Below are positions 8,901 to 16,399 of a stretch of 18,917 bases of DNA, piece by piece. Within the stretch, counting starts at the first letter, position 1. The number at the start of each line of letters is the position of its first letter. The notes under the pieces are model-generated. The model was not told the origin of the DNA. It did no database searches and worked only from the letters and a program-made list of their open reading frames with translations. This DNA is from Candidatus Thorarchaeota archaeon SMTZ1-83 (GTDB taxonomy: Archaea > Asgardarchaeota > Thorarchaeia > Thorarchaeales > Thorarchaeaceae), in assembly GCA_001563325.1 (NCBI GenBank), contig LRSK01000114.1, forward strand, positions 1 to 18,917, in the 5' to 3' direction. The position numbers and the translations under genes are program-made.

Positions 8901-11900
8901 TGAACACCTGAGCTATTGAGTTGAAGTACAGTGGTCCCGTCGATGGTGAGGTTGATCGAACCCGTCGCCTGAATGTCTCCAGTCGGCACCCACATCCCGC
9001 TCGAACTTAGAGCATAGTAGACGCTGAGATTGAATCCCCCTAGGTAATCAGCAGAGCTCGAACTCCAGTCTACTGCCATGTATGTGCTTGCAGCAATGAT
9101 TGAGAAGGCTATCGTATCATTATAACCCGGTTCATATCCGTACTTGCTCACGTTTGCGATGACGAAGTGATACCCTAGGTCAAATCTCTTGTCGAGTAGG
9201 ATCCTGTACGTTCCACCTGTCCCGAGTAGGGTTTCCTCTGAACCATTCACCCAGACCAGTTTCTGAGTTGCTTGGCCGATGAGAGCCCCGCGAGAGTCAA
9301 GATAGTCAAGGAAGAGGAGCCTCGTTTCGGTCCACTCGAACTCCACCCAAGACCAATCACCAGTGAGTGTGGTCGGTTCGGGGCGCACATGCAATGAGGT
9401 TGATGCAGTCTGATTTGCGTAGCCGAATCTCCACGCTTCGATGATTGGTGTGAATGACCCCAGACCCGGCTGAGCATCACTTCCATTGAACATGATTTGA
9501 TACATGCTTAGACTATCATTCCAAAGAAGATTCCATGTGTCAGACTCGATCGTAACGTTGACTTGTGCTCCCTCAATTGGTGTTCCGTTGCTCATAGAGT
9601 AGTTCGCGTAAAGCAGAGTCTGCTCGATATACGTTACGTTGTTCTGATACGTGACGTGCCATACGAGGGCGATTAGCGTCGGCTCTACTTGTATTGTCAA
9701 TGAAGTAGCATCAGAGTTGTTTGCATATCCCCACTTGGATGCTTGAAGGTTCAGGGTATGGATTCCTAAACCTGGAGGAGAGTCCGTACCATTGAACTGC
9801 AGCTGATAGAGGCCCAGTGTGTCATTCCACCTCAGTGTCCAGAAATCTCCACCTATCGTCACATTCACATTGGCCCCATCAATAGAAGTCCCATTTCCAA
9901 TCGAGTAGTTGATGTAGATAATAGTACTCTGGACATAGGTGATATCGTTGCCATTCTCAAGGTCCCACGATACTGAAATCAGAGTAGGCTCGACCTCAAT
10001 CGTCAGGGTTTGTGTGTTGTCGACGGCTGTCGTGTACCCAGATTTAACGGCCCTAACAATCAGATTATGTATACCCAAGCTTGGGGGAGAGTCCGTTCCA
10101 TTGAATTGGAGTTGATAGACTCGCATGCTAACGTTCCAGACTAGATCCCAGAATTCTTCTCCGATGACTGCTTCCACGGTCGCCCCTAGTATGACCGTGC
10201 CATTGCTCGTTGTGAAGTTGGCATAAACCGTGGTATGGGATAAGTAGGTGATCGTGTTACTTGGCGCCCACTGTACATCCAGGTTCGTAGGCTCAGTCCT
10301 CATATCAAGTGTCTGTGTATCTTCAATCTGAACACTGTATCCGTATTTCCATGCGGTTACGTTGAGATTGTGGACACCTAGCCCTGGGGGATTGTCTGAT
10401 CCATTGAATCTTATTCTATACGTTCCGTCCGATTCGTACCACAGGAGCTCCCAGGTGTCCAGACCTATTGTAACGTTCACTGTAGCTCCCGGAATCGGCG
10501 TATTGCTAGCGAGGGAGTAGTCTACGATTAGAACCGTGTTCTGCACATAGGTGATGATCTGGCCGTCTGACCAGCTGACCCCTATGGCGGTAGGTTCAAA
10601 GCCAATCGTAAGTGTCTGAGTGGTATCAGTACTTCTCGTGAAGTTGGCACGCCATGCCAATACCAAGAAACTGTGTGAGCCGAATCCTGGAAGCGAATCG
10701 GTTCCGTTGAATTGAATCGTGTACTGTTCCAGCACAGGGTTCCAATGCAGGTCCCAAGTCTGTCCGCCAATCGTCACATTCACAATTGCATCAGAGATGG
10801 GCGTCGTGTTGCTCATCCTGTAAGAAACACGGAATTCCGTTTCCTGCAGGTAGGAAATGTCATTCTGATGAGGCAGACTCCAAGAACCAAGGAGTGATGT
10901 TATGTCTTCATGGATCGTCAGTTCCTCATCAGTGTTGAGAACGTCTTCGAATCCGTATCTCCAAGCTAGTACAGAAAGACCGTAAGTGCCTATGTCCAGC
11001 TGAGGGTCAGATTCGTTGAAGCGAATCTGATAGGCTGCGGCGGATTCGTTCCATCTCAATGAAAGAATTCTGGCATTGAATGTGACATTCACAATGGCAT
11101 TCCTGATGATGCTGCTATTGCTTGTCATGTCATAGTAGACCGAAAGGACGGTGTAACCGATGTAGCTGATGTTTTTGCCCTCGGACCAAGCAAAGGAGAT
11201 AGTGGTGGATTCCAGATCAATCGCGAGCGTTTCCGAAGTATCAGACTGGTTCGCGTAACCTAGTTTCCATGCAGACACTCCTAGACCGTGTGAACCAAAA
11301 CCCGGGTTGACGTCTGTACCATTGAAGTTCATCTTGTAATCCTGATCGACGATGTCCCATCTGAGGGTCCAAGTCGTACCTCCAATGGTCACATTCACAG
11401 TTGCACCGTCTATCCTCATTCCTCCCTCTGTAGCATACACTACGGATAGCGTTGCGGACTGTACATATGTGATTGAAGACGAAGGTGACCAACTTACACT
11501 AAGCGTGGTTGGCTCTTTCCTCACGATTAGCTGCTGGCCGGTGTCAGTCTTGTTCACAAATCCGAATCTCCAAGCCTTGACAGTCAGGCCATGAATGCCG
11601 AACCCTGGTGGGTCGTCCATGCCCGTGAATACCTTCTCATAGACTCCGAGAGTTTCATTCCAGGACATCGACCATGATTGACCACCAATTGTGACATTGA
11701 CCACAGCATTTCGAACGGCGCTCCCGTTCCCAATTGTATAATTGGCATAGAGACTCGTCTGTTGCAAGTAGCTGACATTGTTCAGATTTGGCTGCGCCCA
11801 TGACAGCACGATGTAAGTAGGTTCGTCTGTGATTGAGAGGATTTCTGAAGAGTCGGTCTTCCCCATGTAGCCATGCTTCCAAGCCTGAATGACTAGATTA

Positions 11901-14416
11901 TGCGTACCTAGGCCAGTTTCCAAGTCTGTACCGTTGAACATAATCTCATAGGCCATTGATGTATCATTCCAAGTCAGATCCCAAGTGGTCAAACCAATCG
12001 TCACGTTCACTGAAGCCTGCGGAATGGCAGTGGTGTTACTCATCAGGTATTCCACGGAGAGGATGGTGTGATTTAGATACGTGATGCTGTTGCTGTCAGT
12101 CCACGTAACTTGGAGAAGTGTAGGTTCTCGAGTTAGGGTGAGTGTTTGAGAGGTGTCTGACTGAGGTTGATGGCCTGGACTCCATGCCTGTACTGATAAG
12201 GAATGAGTTCCGAATCCAGGAGGTACATCATTCCCCCTGAATGTAGTTCTGTATGTTTCAGTCGCGGGGTCCCACGTCAGGGTACGTATTCCACCTGGGA
12301 ATGTTACGTTTACAGTGGCATCTGAGATGTTCAGCCCGTTACTTCTTCTATAAATGACAATGAAATCGGTGTTTTCTACAAACGTTATGTTAGAGCCTTC
12401 CGACCAGAATGTGGTAAGTGCCTGAGTTTCATGAATCAGAATGACTTCGATGATAGTACTACGATTCTCGAAAGCAAATCCCTCTCCATAGATGAAGAGA
12501 TCGTATACTCCCGGACTCATACCAGATGTATCAACAGTTTCTGTCCAAGTTCCATTGGAATGATCAAACATTGAAGCGTTTACGACGGCATCAAAAGAAT
12601 AGGTGACCGAGGCAACCGAGCCGTTAAGTCCACTTGGAGTGAACGTGTCGTTGAAGAAGGCACCGATGTCGAAACTGCTGTCCGTGAAAGAACTAATCGT
12701 CGCCCTTGCCGCTGTCAGTTCGGTTGGATAGAAGATGACCAGACCCCTTGTTAGATATCCTGCTTCAGTACCGTTGGACCAGTAAATCTGGAGCGTGTAG
12801 ACGCCGTTACCTGAACTCTTTGACTGAATGTCCCATTGATGCTGAGCCACTCCTCCAGACACTAGTGACTCCTCAGTGTGAACGGTGGAGCCTTGAAAGA
12901 TGACACTGAGATTTGCATCTCCAGTCGAAGCAGGAACAGATGTAGGACTCTCAATTGTGGAGTTCACATCCAATGATACGTCCACTCTTGCTTTGTCTTC
13001 AATCACACTACTATCGCTGCTGTCATAGAGGGAGGTGGAACTGACGTAATTCGGAGCGGAACACACAAGCGTCCAAGTGTCATTGGCTAGTTGAGTGCAT
13101 GTAACAGCTGTTCCGACCTGGGTGAAGTGGTCATAACTATCAGAGGGGTTTGTCATATTGTAAAGGCCGGTTGCAGTCCAATCTGGCTGAACTGAAAGAT
13201 TCAATCCCCTTTCAACGATTCCTGTCGTACCAGGATAGGAGAGAAGGCTCGTGGCGTTCCAGTATATACTCCCACCAGATGATTCGGCTGACCAGACGAC
13301 GGTAGATGTCACGTTCCTCTCATAGTGGAACGTCAAGTCACAGTTCACAAAGACAGATTGGTTGGACCTGAATGAAACTGACGTAACATTCATACTGGAG
13401 CTGAAGACCCAGTTGCTCCCTGTCAAGTCGGTTGAGTTTCCCCTAATGTGAGTGACCTGTGGATTGTCGTATGTCAATGCCTGATTGGAGCTGGTATTCC
13501 ATGGTCTATAGGTGTAGTTGACCAAAGCCTCAAAGGGACGTTCCTCCCAATAAGGAGGTCCACTTGTTTTCCGCCTGAATGTACTATGTACTCCGCTGCC
13601 AGATTCACAATGCCAACGGATATTGGGGTATTCACCAGCAGATTCCTGCAGAAGGCTACCGTTGATTACCGCAAAGTAGACTTTGCCGGCTGTTAGAATT
13701 GCAGTCTGATTGACAGTCACCCATGTTGCACTGGTTCCAACGTCAGATAGCTCAACTCCCGATGTGATACTTGTAGAACCATTAGAGTAATCACTACGTA
13801 CTTCGAGGTATGCATGATTCTGGTTTCCTGGGTCGTAGCTGGGTGAGTCATACAGGATACTGAAGTTCTGCAGCTCTCCGTCGTGAGACATGTTGTAGAA
13901 TCCCTGTGCTAAATGGTCGTAGTAAAGGTCTAGGTCATACTCCCAGACTCTGTAGAAGTTGGAGTATGTTGCCAACGAGTAGTTACCAACCAACATCCTC
14001 TCAGGTGCAGCGGTAATGTTCTCGACATTGATAATGACCTCGTACAGAGTCCATCCGGGAATTTGGTGTTCCAGAAGGTCAAGCAATGTAGAGTGATCCG
14101 TTGTGTTGGCGTAAGTGTTGAGAATCTGAATCTGATGTCCCAGAGACTCCCGAGTCATGAACATTGCCGACGAGAGGTCGTTTCCCGAACCGTCAACTCC
14201 CGCCATGACTGGGAAGTGAGATGGACGAGTTGCCGGAGTAAGTTCCAGTGCAGTGGTTCTTTGAAGGTTCGTCGGAAGGACAGCAGGCATCAGCATAATC
14301 AGTATCAGCACAGTCACAGCAAACAACCTCCGTCCTATTCTTCGCCGAAACGAGTTGTCGCTGGACCTGTACACAGAAGGCCTCCATTCGGTGACTTGGC
14401 AACGTTTGGATGCCAT
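5984..14416 (-). CDS. giant single-pass surface protein: about 19 Ig-like repeats, TM helix, cytosolic longin-like domain and winged helix (2810 aa)
   Basis: Numbering starts from the ATG at 14416. Residues 25-50 are a basic stretch and hydrophobic core (RRRIGRRLFAVTVLILIMLM), a signal or anchor segment. About 70-660 is an extracellular region closely related to the 1604-residue neighbour. Ten near-uniform Ig-like repeats follow (663-1679), then about nine more divergent ones to about 2570. The helix near 2575-2597 (LVQLMIVVVSVAAIGGVTL) ends in RSRRRK, so the C terminus should be cytosolic. About 2610-2730 has the strand/helix order of a longin-like domain. About 2740-2810 is a winged helix with a clear helix-turn-helix (LTRAEIAEISGIPPQRASKL). 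No enzymatic motif is visible. An inner GTG at 14374 has GGAGG six bases upstream and may be the true start; I kept the outer ATG for numbering. Possible roles are a surface sensor or adhesin. Ligand and output are unknown. Confidence 0.88.
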   Translation of the reverse strand: MASKRCQVTEWRPSVYRSSDNSFRRRIGRRLFAVTVLILIMLMPAVLPTNLQRTTALELTPATRPSHFPVMAGVDGSGNDLSSAMFMTRESLGHQIQILNTYANTTDHSTLLDLLEHQIPGWTLYEVIINVENITAAPERMLVGNYSLATYSNFYRVWEYDLDLYYDHLAQGFYNMSHDGELQNFSILYDSPSYDPGNQNHAYLEVRSDYSNGSTSITSGVELSDVGTSATWVTVNQTAILTAGKVYFAVINGSLLQESAGEYPNIRWHCESGSGVHSTFRRKTSGPPYWEERPFEALVNYTYRPWNTSSNQALTYDNPQVTHIRGNSTDLTGSNWVFSSSMNVTSVSFRSNQSVFVNCDLTFHYERNVTSTVVWSAESSGGSIYWNATSLLSYPGTTGIVERGLNLSVQPDWTATGLYNMTNPSDSYDHFTQVGTAVTCTQLANDTWTLVCSAPNYVSSTSLYDSSDSSVIEDKARVDVSLDVNSTIESPTSVPASTGDANLSVIFQGSTVHTEESLVSGGVAQHQWDIQSKSSGNGVYTLQIYWSNGTEAGYLTRGLVIFYPTELTAARATISSFTDSSFDIGAFFNDTFTPSGLNGSVASVTYSFDAVVNASMFDHSNGTWTETVDTSGMSPGVYDLFIYGEGFAFENRSTIIEVILIHETQALTTFWSEGSNITFVENTDFIVIYRRSNGLNISDATVNVTFPGGIRTLTWDPATETYRTTFRGNDVPPGFGTHSLSVQAWSPGHQPQSDTSQTLTLTREPTLLQVTWTDSNSITYLNHTILSVEYLMSNTTAIPQASVNVTIGLTTWDLTWNDTSMAYEIMFNGTDLETGLGTHNLVIQAWKHGYMGKTDSSEILSITDEPTYIVLSWAQPNLNNVSYLQQTSLYANYTIGNGSAVRNAVVNVTIGGQSWSMSWNETLGVYEKVFTGMDDPPGFGIHGLTVKAWRFGFVNKTDTGQQLIVRKEPTTLSVSWSPSSSITYVQSATLSVVYATEGGMRIDGATVNVTIGGTTWTLRWDIVDQDYKMNFNGTDVNPGFGSHGLGVSAWKLGYANQSDTSETLAIDLESTTISFAWSEGKNISYIGYTVLSVYYDMTSNSSIIRNAIVNVTFNARILSLRWNESAAAYQIRFNESDPQLDIGTYGLSVLAWRYGFEDVLNTDEELTIHEDITSLLGSWSLPHQNDISYLQETEFRVSYRMSNTTPISDAIVNVTIGGQTWDLHWNPVLEQYTIQFNGTDSLPGFGSHSFLVLAWRANFTRSTDTTQTLTIGFEPTAIGVSWSDGQIITYVQNTVLIVDYSLASNTPIPGATVNVTIGLDTWELLWYESDGTYRIRFNGSDNPPGLGVHNLNVTAWKYGYSVQIEDTQTLDMRTEPTNLDVQWAPSNTITYLSHTTVYANFTTSNGTVILGATVEAVIGEEFWDLVWNVSMRVYQLQFNGTDSPPSLGIHNLIVRAVKSGYTTAVDNTQTLTIEVEPTLISVSWDLENGNDITYVQSTIIYINYSIGNGTSIDGANVNVTIGGDFWTLRWNDTLGLYQLQFNGTDSPPGLGIHTLNLQASKWGYANNSDATSLTIQVEPTLIALVWHVTYQNNVTYIEQTLLYANYSMSNGTPIEGAQVNVTIESDTWNLLWNDSLSMYQIMFNGSDAQPGLGSFTPIIEAWRFGYANQTASTSLHVRPEPTTLTGDWSWVEFEWTETRLLFLDYLDSRGALIGQATQKLVWVNGSEETLLGTGGTYRILLDKRFDLGYHFVIANVSKYGYEPGYNDTIAFSIIAASTYMAVDWSSSSADYLGGFNLSVYYALSSSGMWVPTGDIQATGSINLTIDGTTVLQLNSSGVHWIANLTSASLGLGPHTMLIQAWAYGYQNQSDTSILTVNPVATALSYNWNPANVTIEYTEYLNLTVDYTYYGGDVPLSAFVNVTINGRTFNLTYVAGSWEVSLAGSDIGIGVFDATISAWEPVYQSQSAVRAGVNITAARNTFFVNPFGPSVSYVENVGFSVTYTQDYQPILGANVTLTLNGTRLQYLIYNSTDEKWHLALAAADIGLGVWNVTVNANKTGYEPGVSWRILTVEEDIPILTPSWILLQVDYITPVVLTIGVNTSDSAPLIDATVWFTMAGSTEMAIHLGDGEYFMDLGQYIPIGVYSINVTVARFAVRTTTVFATLNVTLAAANIQLDYTNTTIYYDEFLNLNVSYTMMNGSYIPGATYLLTINGTPHAYTWNADHWESTIDGTTPGIGLFRCVSNLSAYGFYSLMDEFFMEVIPIPTYVNITGLTSNYVNSTIALEVSYFDARKSSLIDVGVLDVVWPDAYSLMNQGVGRVSVLPDTSLHIGNHTLSFTLTKTGHEDVHEELTLELLPIPTSLIVDSSINEYTNETVVVSAYLNDTHNSRPVSWASLEMKFRGSNYSMEFEATTQMYTVEIWLRTSIPIGEYDITFFATAIDCVDASQNATLFIHDKTNYLLAIALSADEGTEGEDIVVTATVTDSGTPVSGIEVRFVFTVTPRDGVPYDITMTGVTGSEGIAQVGFELPQGAAQVEVQAATIASRTAWAAHSDAQIVTVNQVEGNPLFGLLGDPLVQLMIVVVSVAAIGGVTLRSRRRKPTARVRNVTSILQQLAFYVKAEFCTVFSFGDRKHILVRALESSPEAYQVRAISFLAQEELVGALELVEDSESSVGIHGLELYFYAGKRLIGVLAASEMVDDAAKTELRSLVDAFEKEYETELLDWPNTLKKFETDWVIVGPDSSEAEGIKALIFTNPQGLTRAEIAEISGIPPQRASKLVKNILELDRSFSEVKSGRKKVIVYEAGERAEK
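9380..12430 (-). repeat. ten-unit tandem Ig-like repeat array (about 305 bases per unit) inside the 2810-aa gene
   Basis: Unit boundaries, taken at the recurring EPT-type linker, fall at residues 663, 764, 865, 968, 1069, 1171, 1274, 1375, 1476, 1578 and 1680, giving units of 101-103 residues. Each unit repeats the same landmarks: a linker strand ending in W, an I(T/S)Y or similar strand, VNVTIG, a tryptophan strand (WDLxWN), FNGTDxxPGxG, then H-L-x-V-x-AWKxGY. Units 8 and 9 are among the closest, sharing YQLQFNGTDSPP. Asn in VNVT and FNGT lies in N-glycosylation sequons in most units. The bases repeat at a matching period of 303-309. Confidence 0.9.
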
Positions 14417-14422
14417 TCCATC

Positions 14423-14430
14423 ATTTATAG
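14423..14430 (-). promoter_or_regulatory. TATA-like box (CTATAAAT) matching an inner GTG start of the 2810-aa gene
   Basis: On the minus strand CTATAAAT lies about 50 bases before the GTG at 14374. A start of transcription about 25 bases downstream, near 14402, would leave a leader of about 27 bases carrying GGAGG (14381-14385) six bases before the GTG. That arrangement is coherent for an archaeal gene. It would exclude the ATG at 14416 from the message. Confidence 0.4.
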
Positions 14431-14475
14431 ATTGGTCTGGAATGGAAGAGCATCCATGGCCTAGCTTGGACCAAG

Positions 14476-14486
14476 TATATAATAAA
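14476..14486 (-). promoter_or_regulatory. TATA-like box (TTTATTATATA) upstream of the 2810-aa gene
   Basis: This is the most AT-rich spot in the 111-base gap between the 171-residue gene and the giant gene. Transcription starting about 25 bases downstream would give a leader of roughly 40 bases to the ATG at 14416. That ATG lacks a good Shine-Dalgarno site at normal spacing. This box and the one at 14423-14430 are competing or additional candidates. Confidence 0.4.
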
Positions 14487-14527
14487 CTGTCTCAGGTTGA
14501 ACACTCTCGATTTTCCGAGCTTCTTCT

Positions 14528-15043
14528 CTATGTATAGTAGGCAGGACCCGTGTCTGTCGACTCCTGAGGCGGCTTCATTCCGTGCCCAGTTATCTCATTC
14601 AGCAGTGCTATGGCCATGTCCACAGTGCTATGTACCTTGATCATTGCCTGCCAGAGTCTATCTTCGCTGAACCCATCATCGTAGACTCTCTCTGACACTA
14701 CAAACCCTGGCCCGGGTGGTTTTGGCCCCGGCTGTCCAGGTCTTGGTTGGACAAACCCCAGAGTGACTCCTTGTGAGAAGCTATACTTCACAGCCTGCAT
14801 CTGGAAATCGCGCATCTTCTCTTCGTTCAAGACCTTGAGGTGCTCTGGCGACACCATGACCTGTGACTCAATCTGTATGAAGTTCTGCTCGTTTGGTCTG
14901 ACGACATTGAAAAAGAATCGTCTGAACTTCACTTTGAAGAGAAACTCGGCACGTGGATTTGAGATACTCTCGAGTTTTGAGCCCTCTCTAGAGAGCCAAG
15001 CCTTGACCGCCTTCTTAATCCTCTTTGAGGGCTTTTCTGCCAT
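14528..15043 (-). CDS. DUF2299-like archaeal protein with a Pro/Gly-rich loop (171 aa)
   Basis: The protein is soluble, with a basic N-terminal helix (PSKRIKKAVKAWLSREG), a strand-rich core (AEFLFKVKFRRFFFNVVRP and NFIQIESQVMVSPEHLK) and helices toward the end (AMIKVHSTVDMAIALLNEI). The order of an N-terminal helix, paired strands, SPEH-L and a long helix recalls the uncharacterised archaeal DUF2299 family, whose fold is thought to resemble small chaperone-like proteins. This is my recollection and could be wrong. A Pro/Gly-rich insert (RPGQPGPKPPGPG, near 14710-14750) separates the two halves. The ATG at 15043 has GGAG nine bases upstream, supporting this start. The gene lies 65 bases after the amidohydrolase on the same strand, so the two may be cotranscribed. 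Function unknown. Confidence 0.7.
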   Translation of the reverse strand: MAEKPSKRIKKAVKAWLSREGSKLESISNPRAEFLFKVKFRRFFFNVVRPNEQNFIQIESQVMVSPEHLKVLNEEKMRDFQMQAVKYSFSQGVTLGFVQPRPGQPGPKPPGPGFVVSERVYDDGFSEDRLWQAMIKVHSTVDMAIALLNEITGHGMKPPQESTDTGPAYYT

Positions 15044-15108
15044 CTACATTCTCTCCGACTTGCGTTCCCAGTCTACAACACTCACTTAATGCTTGTGATG
15101 AACCGAAT

Positions 15109-15912
15109 CTATTCCTTGAACCATTCTACTTCTTCGTACCCTGAGGGTGCTCTGTCAGCATAGCATGTTATCTGCTCTCTCACAAACTCTATCATGTCTG
15201 TGTGTGCCACCGTCGTGAAGATCTGCCGCTCAGAGTTCATACGAGTAAGCCTGACCCCCCATGGATCAACGACTTGGCTGTGGCCAAAGTACATCTTGTT
15301 GTCAAAGGCCACGCCCACTCTGTTGGCCGCGGCTACGAAGAGCTGATTTTCGATAGCACGGGCCAGGACAAGGTTGTCCCAGTGAGCTGCTCTGGGATCT
15401 GGAAATGCGGCCGGAATTAGAACCAACTCTGCTCCCTCAAGGGCTAGCTTTCTTGTTACCTCGGGGAACCTGATGTCGTAGCAGATCTCGACACCTACCT
15501 TGATTCCAGGTAGATCAAAGAGTACAATCTTCTTTCCTCCATCGAAGACATCTCGCTCGGATTGGAAGGGATGCATCTTCCTATAGGTTCCTAGAGTCTT
15601 GCCTTCAGGTGTAGCCAATGTGAGAGTGTTGTAGAACTTCGATTCTGTGCTCTCTAGCCCTGTCCCTACGACATAGGCAGAGTGCTCCTCTGCGATGGAC
15701 TCAATGAACTGACTAGTGGGGCCCGGCACTCCCGGCCCCTTGGTCTTGTAGTCATCGTACCTGAATCCTATGGCAAAGAGCTCGGGTAGAACAATGAACT
15801 CCACGTCGGTATCGCTGGAGTGGTTCTGGAGCAAGCCTCTTACCCAGTTGAAGTTCTCCTCCCTGTTGCCCTCTACGCATGGCATCTGTACGAGGGTCAC
15901 TTGGAACTGCAC
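15109..15912 (-). CDS. nitrilase-superfamily amidohydrolase (Nit2/omega-amidase-like, 267 aa)
   Basis: This is a complete carbon-nitrogen hydrolase of the usual length for the family. The Glu-Lys-Cys catalytic triad is visible: E44 in VLPELFAIGF, K112 in YRKMHPF and C144 in VEICYDIRFPE. Downstream hallmarks include AHWDNLVLARAIENQLFVAAANR and GHSQVVDPWG. Members hydrolyse small amides, for example omega-amides of 2-oxo acids (Nit2) or carbamoyl amines. The exact substrate cannot be read from the sequence. There is no signal peptide, so it is cytosolic. The start is a GTG at 15912 with an AGGTG a few bases upstream; no better ATG lies nearby. It is divergent from the por operon, separated by about 220 bases. 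A link to amino acid breakdown, feeding 2-oxo acids to the neighbouring oxidoreductase, is possible but inferred. Confidence 0.9.
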   Translation of the reverse strand: MQFQVTLVQMPCVEGNREENFNWVRGLLQNHSSDTDVEFIVLPELFAIGFRYDDYKTKGPGVPGPTSQFIESIAEEHSAYVVGTGLESTESKFYNTLTLATPEGKTLGTYRKMHPFQSERDVFDGGKKIVLFDLPGIKVGVEICYDIRFPEVTRKLALEGAELVLIPAAFPDPRAAHWDNLVLARAIENQLFVAAANRVGVAFDNKMYFGHSQVVDPWGVRLTRMNSERQIFTTVAHTDMIEFVREQITCYADRAPSGYEEVEWFKE

Positions 15913-16135
15913 ACTTCACACCTGTGTCAATCCTTCACGCACACTGCCACAACCTGCAGTGCCTCTTAAGCGTTGGTTCTTTGGCGGATGCTCAAGACAA
16001 TGAGAACATGGATTGAGGTTCTTAGATACATCATAATCCTAATATGACCGCTCGCAGACAGGGTCTTGCTGGCCTCCAACGGACGTGTGTCACTTGGTAA
16101 ACGAAATCAATACCGAACCGAAGAGCAGGGCTGAG
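15913..16135. promoter_or_regulatory. divergent intergenic region between the amidohydrolase gene and the por operon
   Basis: This 223-base gap must hold promoters for both directions. On the plus strand an AT-rich patch (about 16018-16046, containing CATAATCCTAATATG) is a reasonable TATA region for porD, giving a leader of about 65 bases to the ATG at 16136. On the minus strand CTTAAG near 15964-15970 is a weak TATA candidate for the amidohydrolase. I found no clear operator palindrome and no RNA gene here. Confidence 0.35.
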
Positions 16136-16399
16136 ATGCCAAAGACATCTTACTCCAAGCCCACTATCGGGGCCACAGGAAAGACAGGCAGTTGGCGCAT
16201 CTTCTCTCCTAAGATTGACTATGAGAATTGCAATAAGTGTCGTACTTGCTGGCTACATTGCCCCGAGGCTGTCATATCCATCGATGAGGAGGATTTCCCT
16301 CGAATCGACTACGACTACTGCAAAGGTTGCGGCATCTGTTCCCAAGTCTGTCCGCCGAAGTGCATTGAGATGGTCAGGGCAGGAGAGGAGGGTGACTGA
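16136..16399 (+). CDS. porD: 2-oxoacid:ferredoxin oxidoreductase delta subunit, 2x[4Fe-4S] ferredoxin (PorD)
   Basis: The protein is 87 residues with two classical C-x2-C-x2-C-x3-C-P motifs (C32, C35, C38, C42 and C62, C65, C68, C72), each binding a [4Fe-4S] cluster, plus an extra Cys at 76. The preceding GKTGSWR leader and the CNKCRTCWLHCPE wording are typical of the delta subunit of archaeal pyruvate or 2-oxoisovalerate ferredoxin oxidoreductases. This subunit passes electrons from the thiamine-bound intermediate to ferredoxin. I chose the ATG at 16136 (AGGG five bases upstream, usual family length). A GTG at 16085 would add 17 residues but lacks a ribosome site. The stop shares one base with the porA start (TGATG), so the two are translationally coupled. 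Confidence 0.92.
   Translation: MPKTSYSKPTIGATGKTGSWRIFSPKIDYENCNKCRTCWLHCPEAVISIDEEDFPRIDYDYCKGCGICSQVCPPKCIEMVRAGEEGD

Noticed and set aside
9380..12430. Regularly spaced repeats that might suggest a CRISPR array or satellite
   Set aside because: The 303-309-base period matches 101-103 codons of one open frame with conserved protein landmarks. There are no short identical repeats with unique spacers.
14063..14464. Plus-strand open frame of 133 codons over the 5' end of the 2810-residue gene
   Set aside because: It is the antisense shadow of a well-supported coding region, with Arg/His/Ser-rich composition typical of shadows.
15095..15144. Possible C/D-box guide RNA: GTGATGA (15095-15101) and CTGA (15141-15144) on the plus strand
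   Set aside because: No convincing internal C' and D' boxes, no flanking complementarity, and most of it overlaps the amidohydrolase 3' end. Such short motifs are expected by chance.
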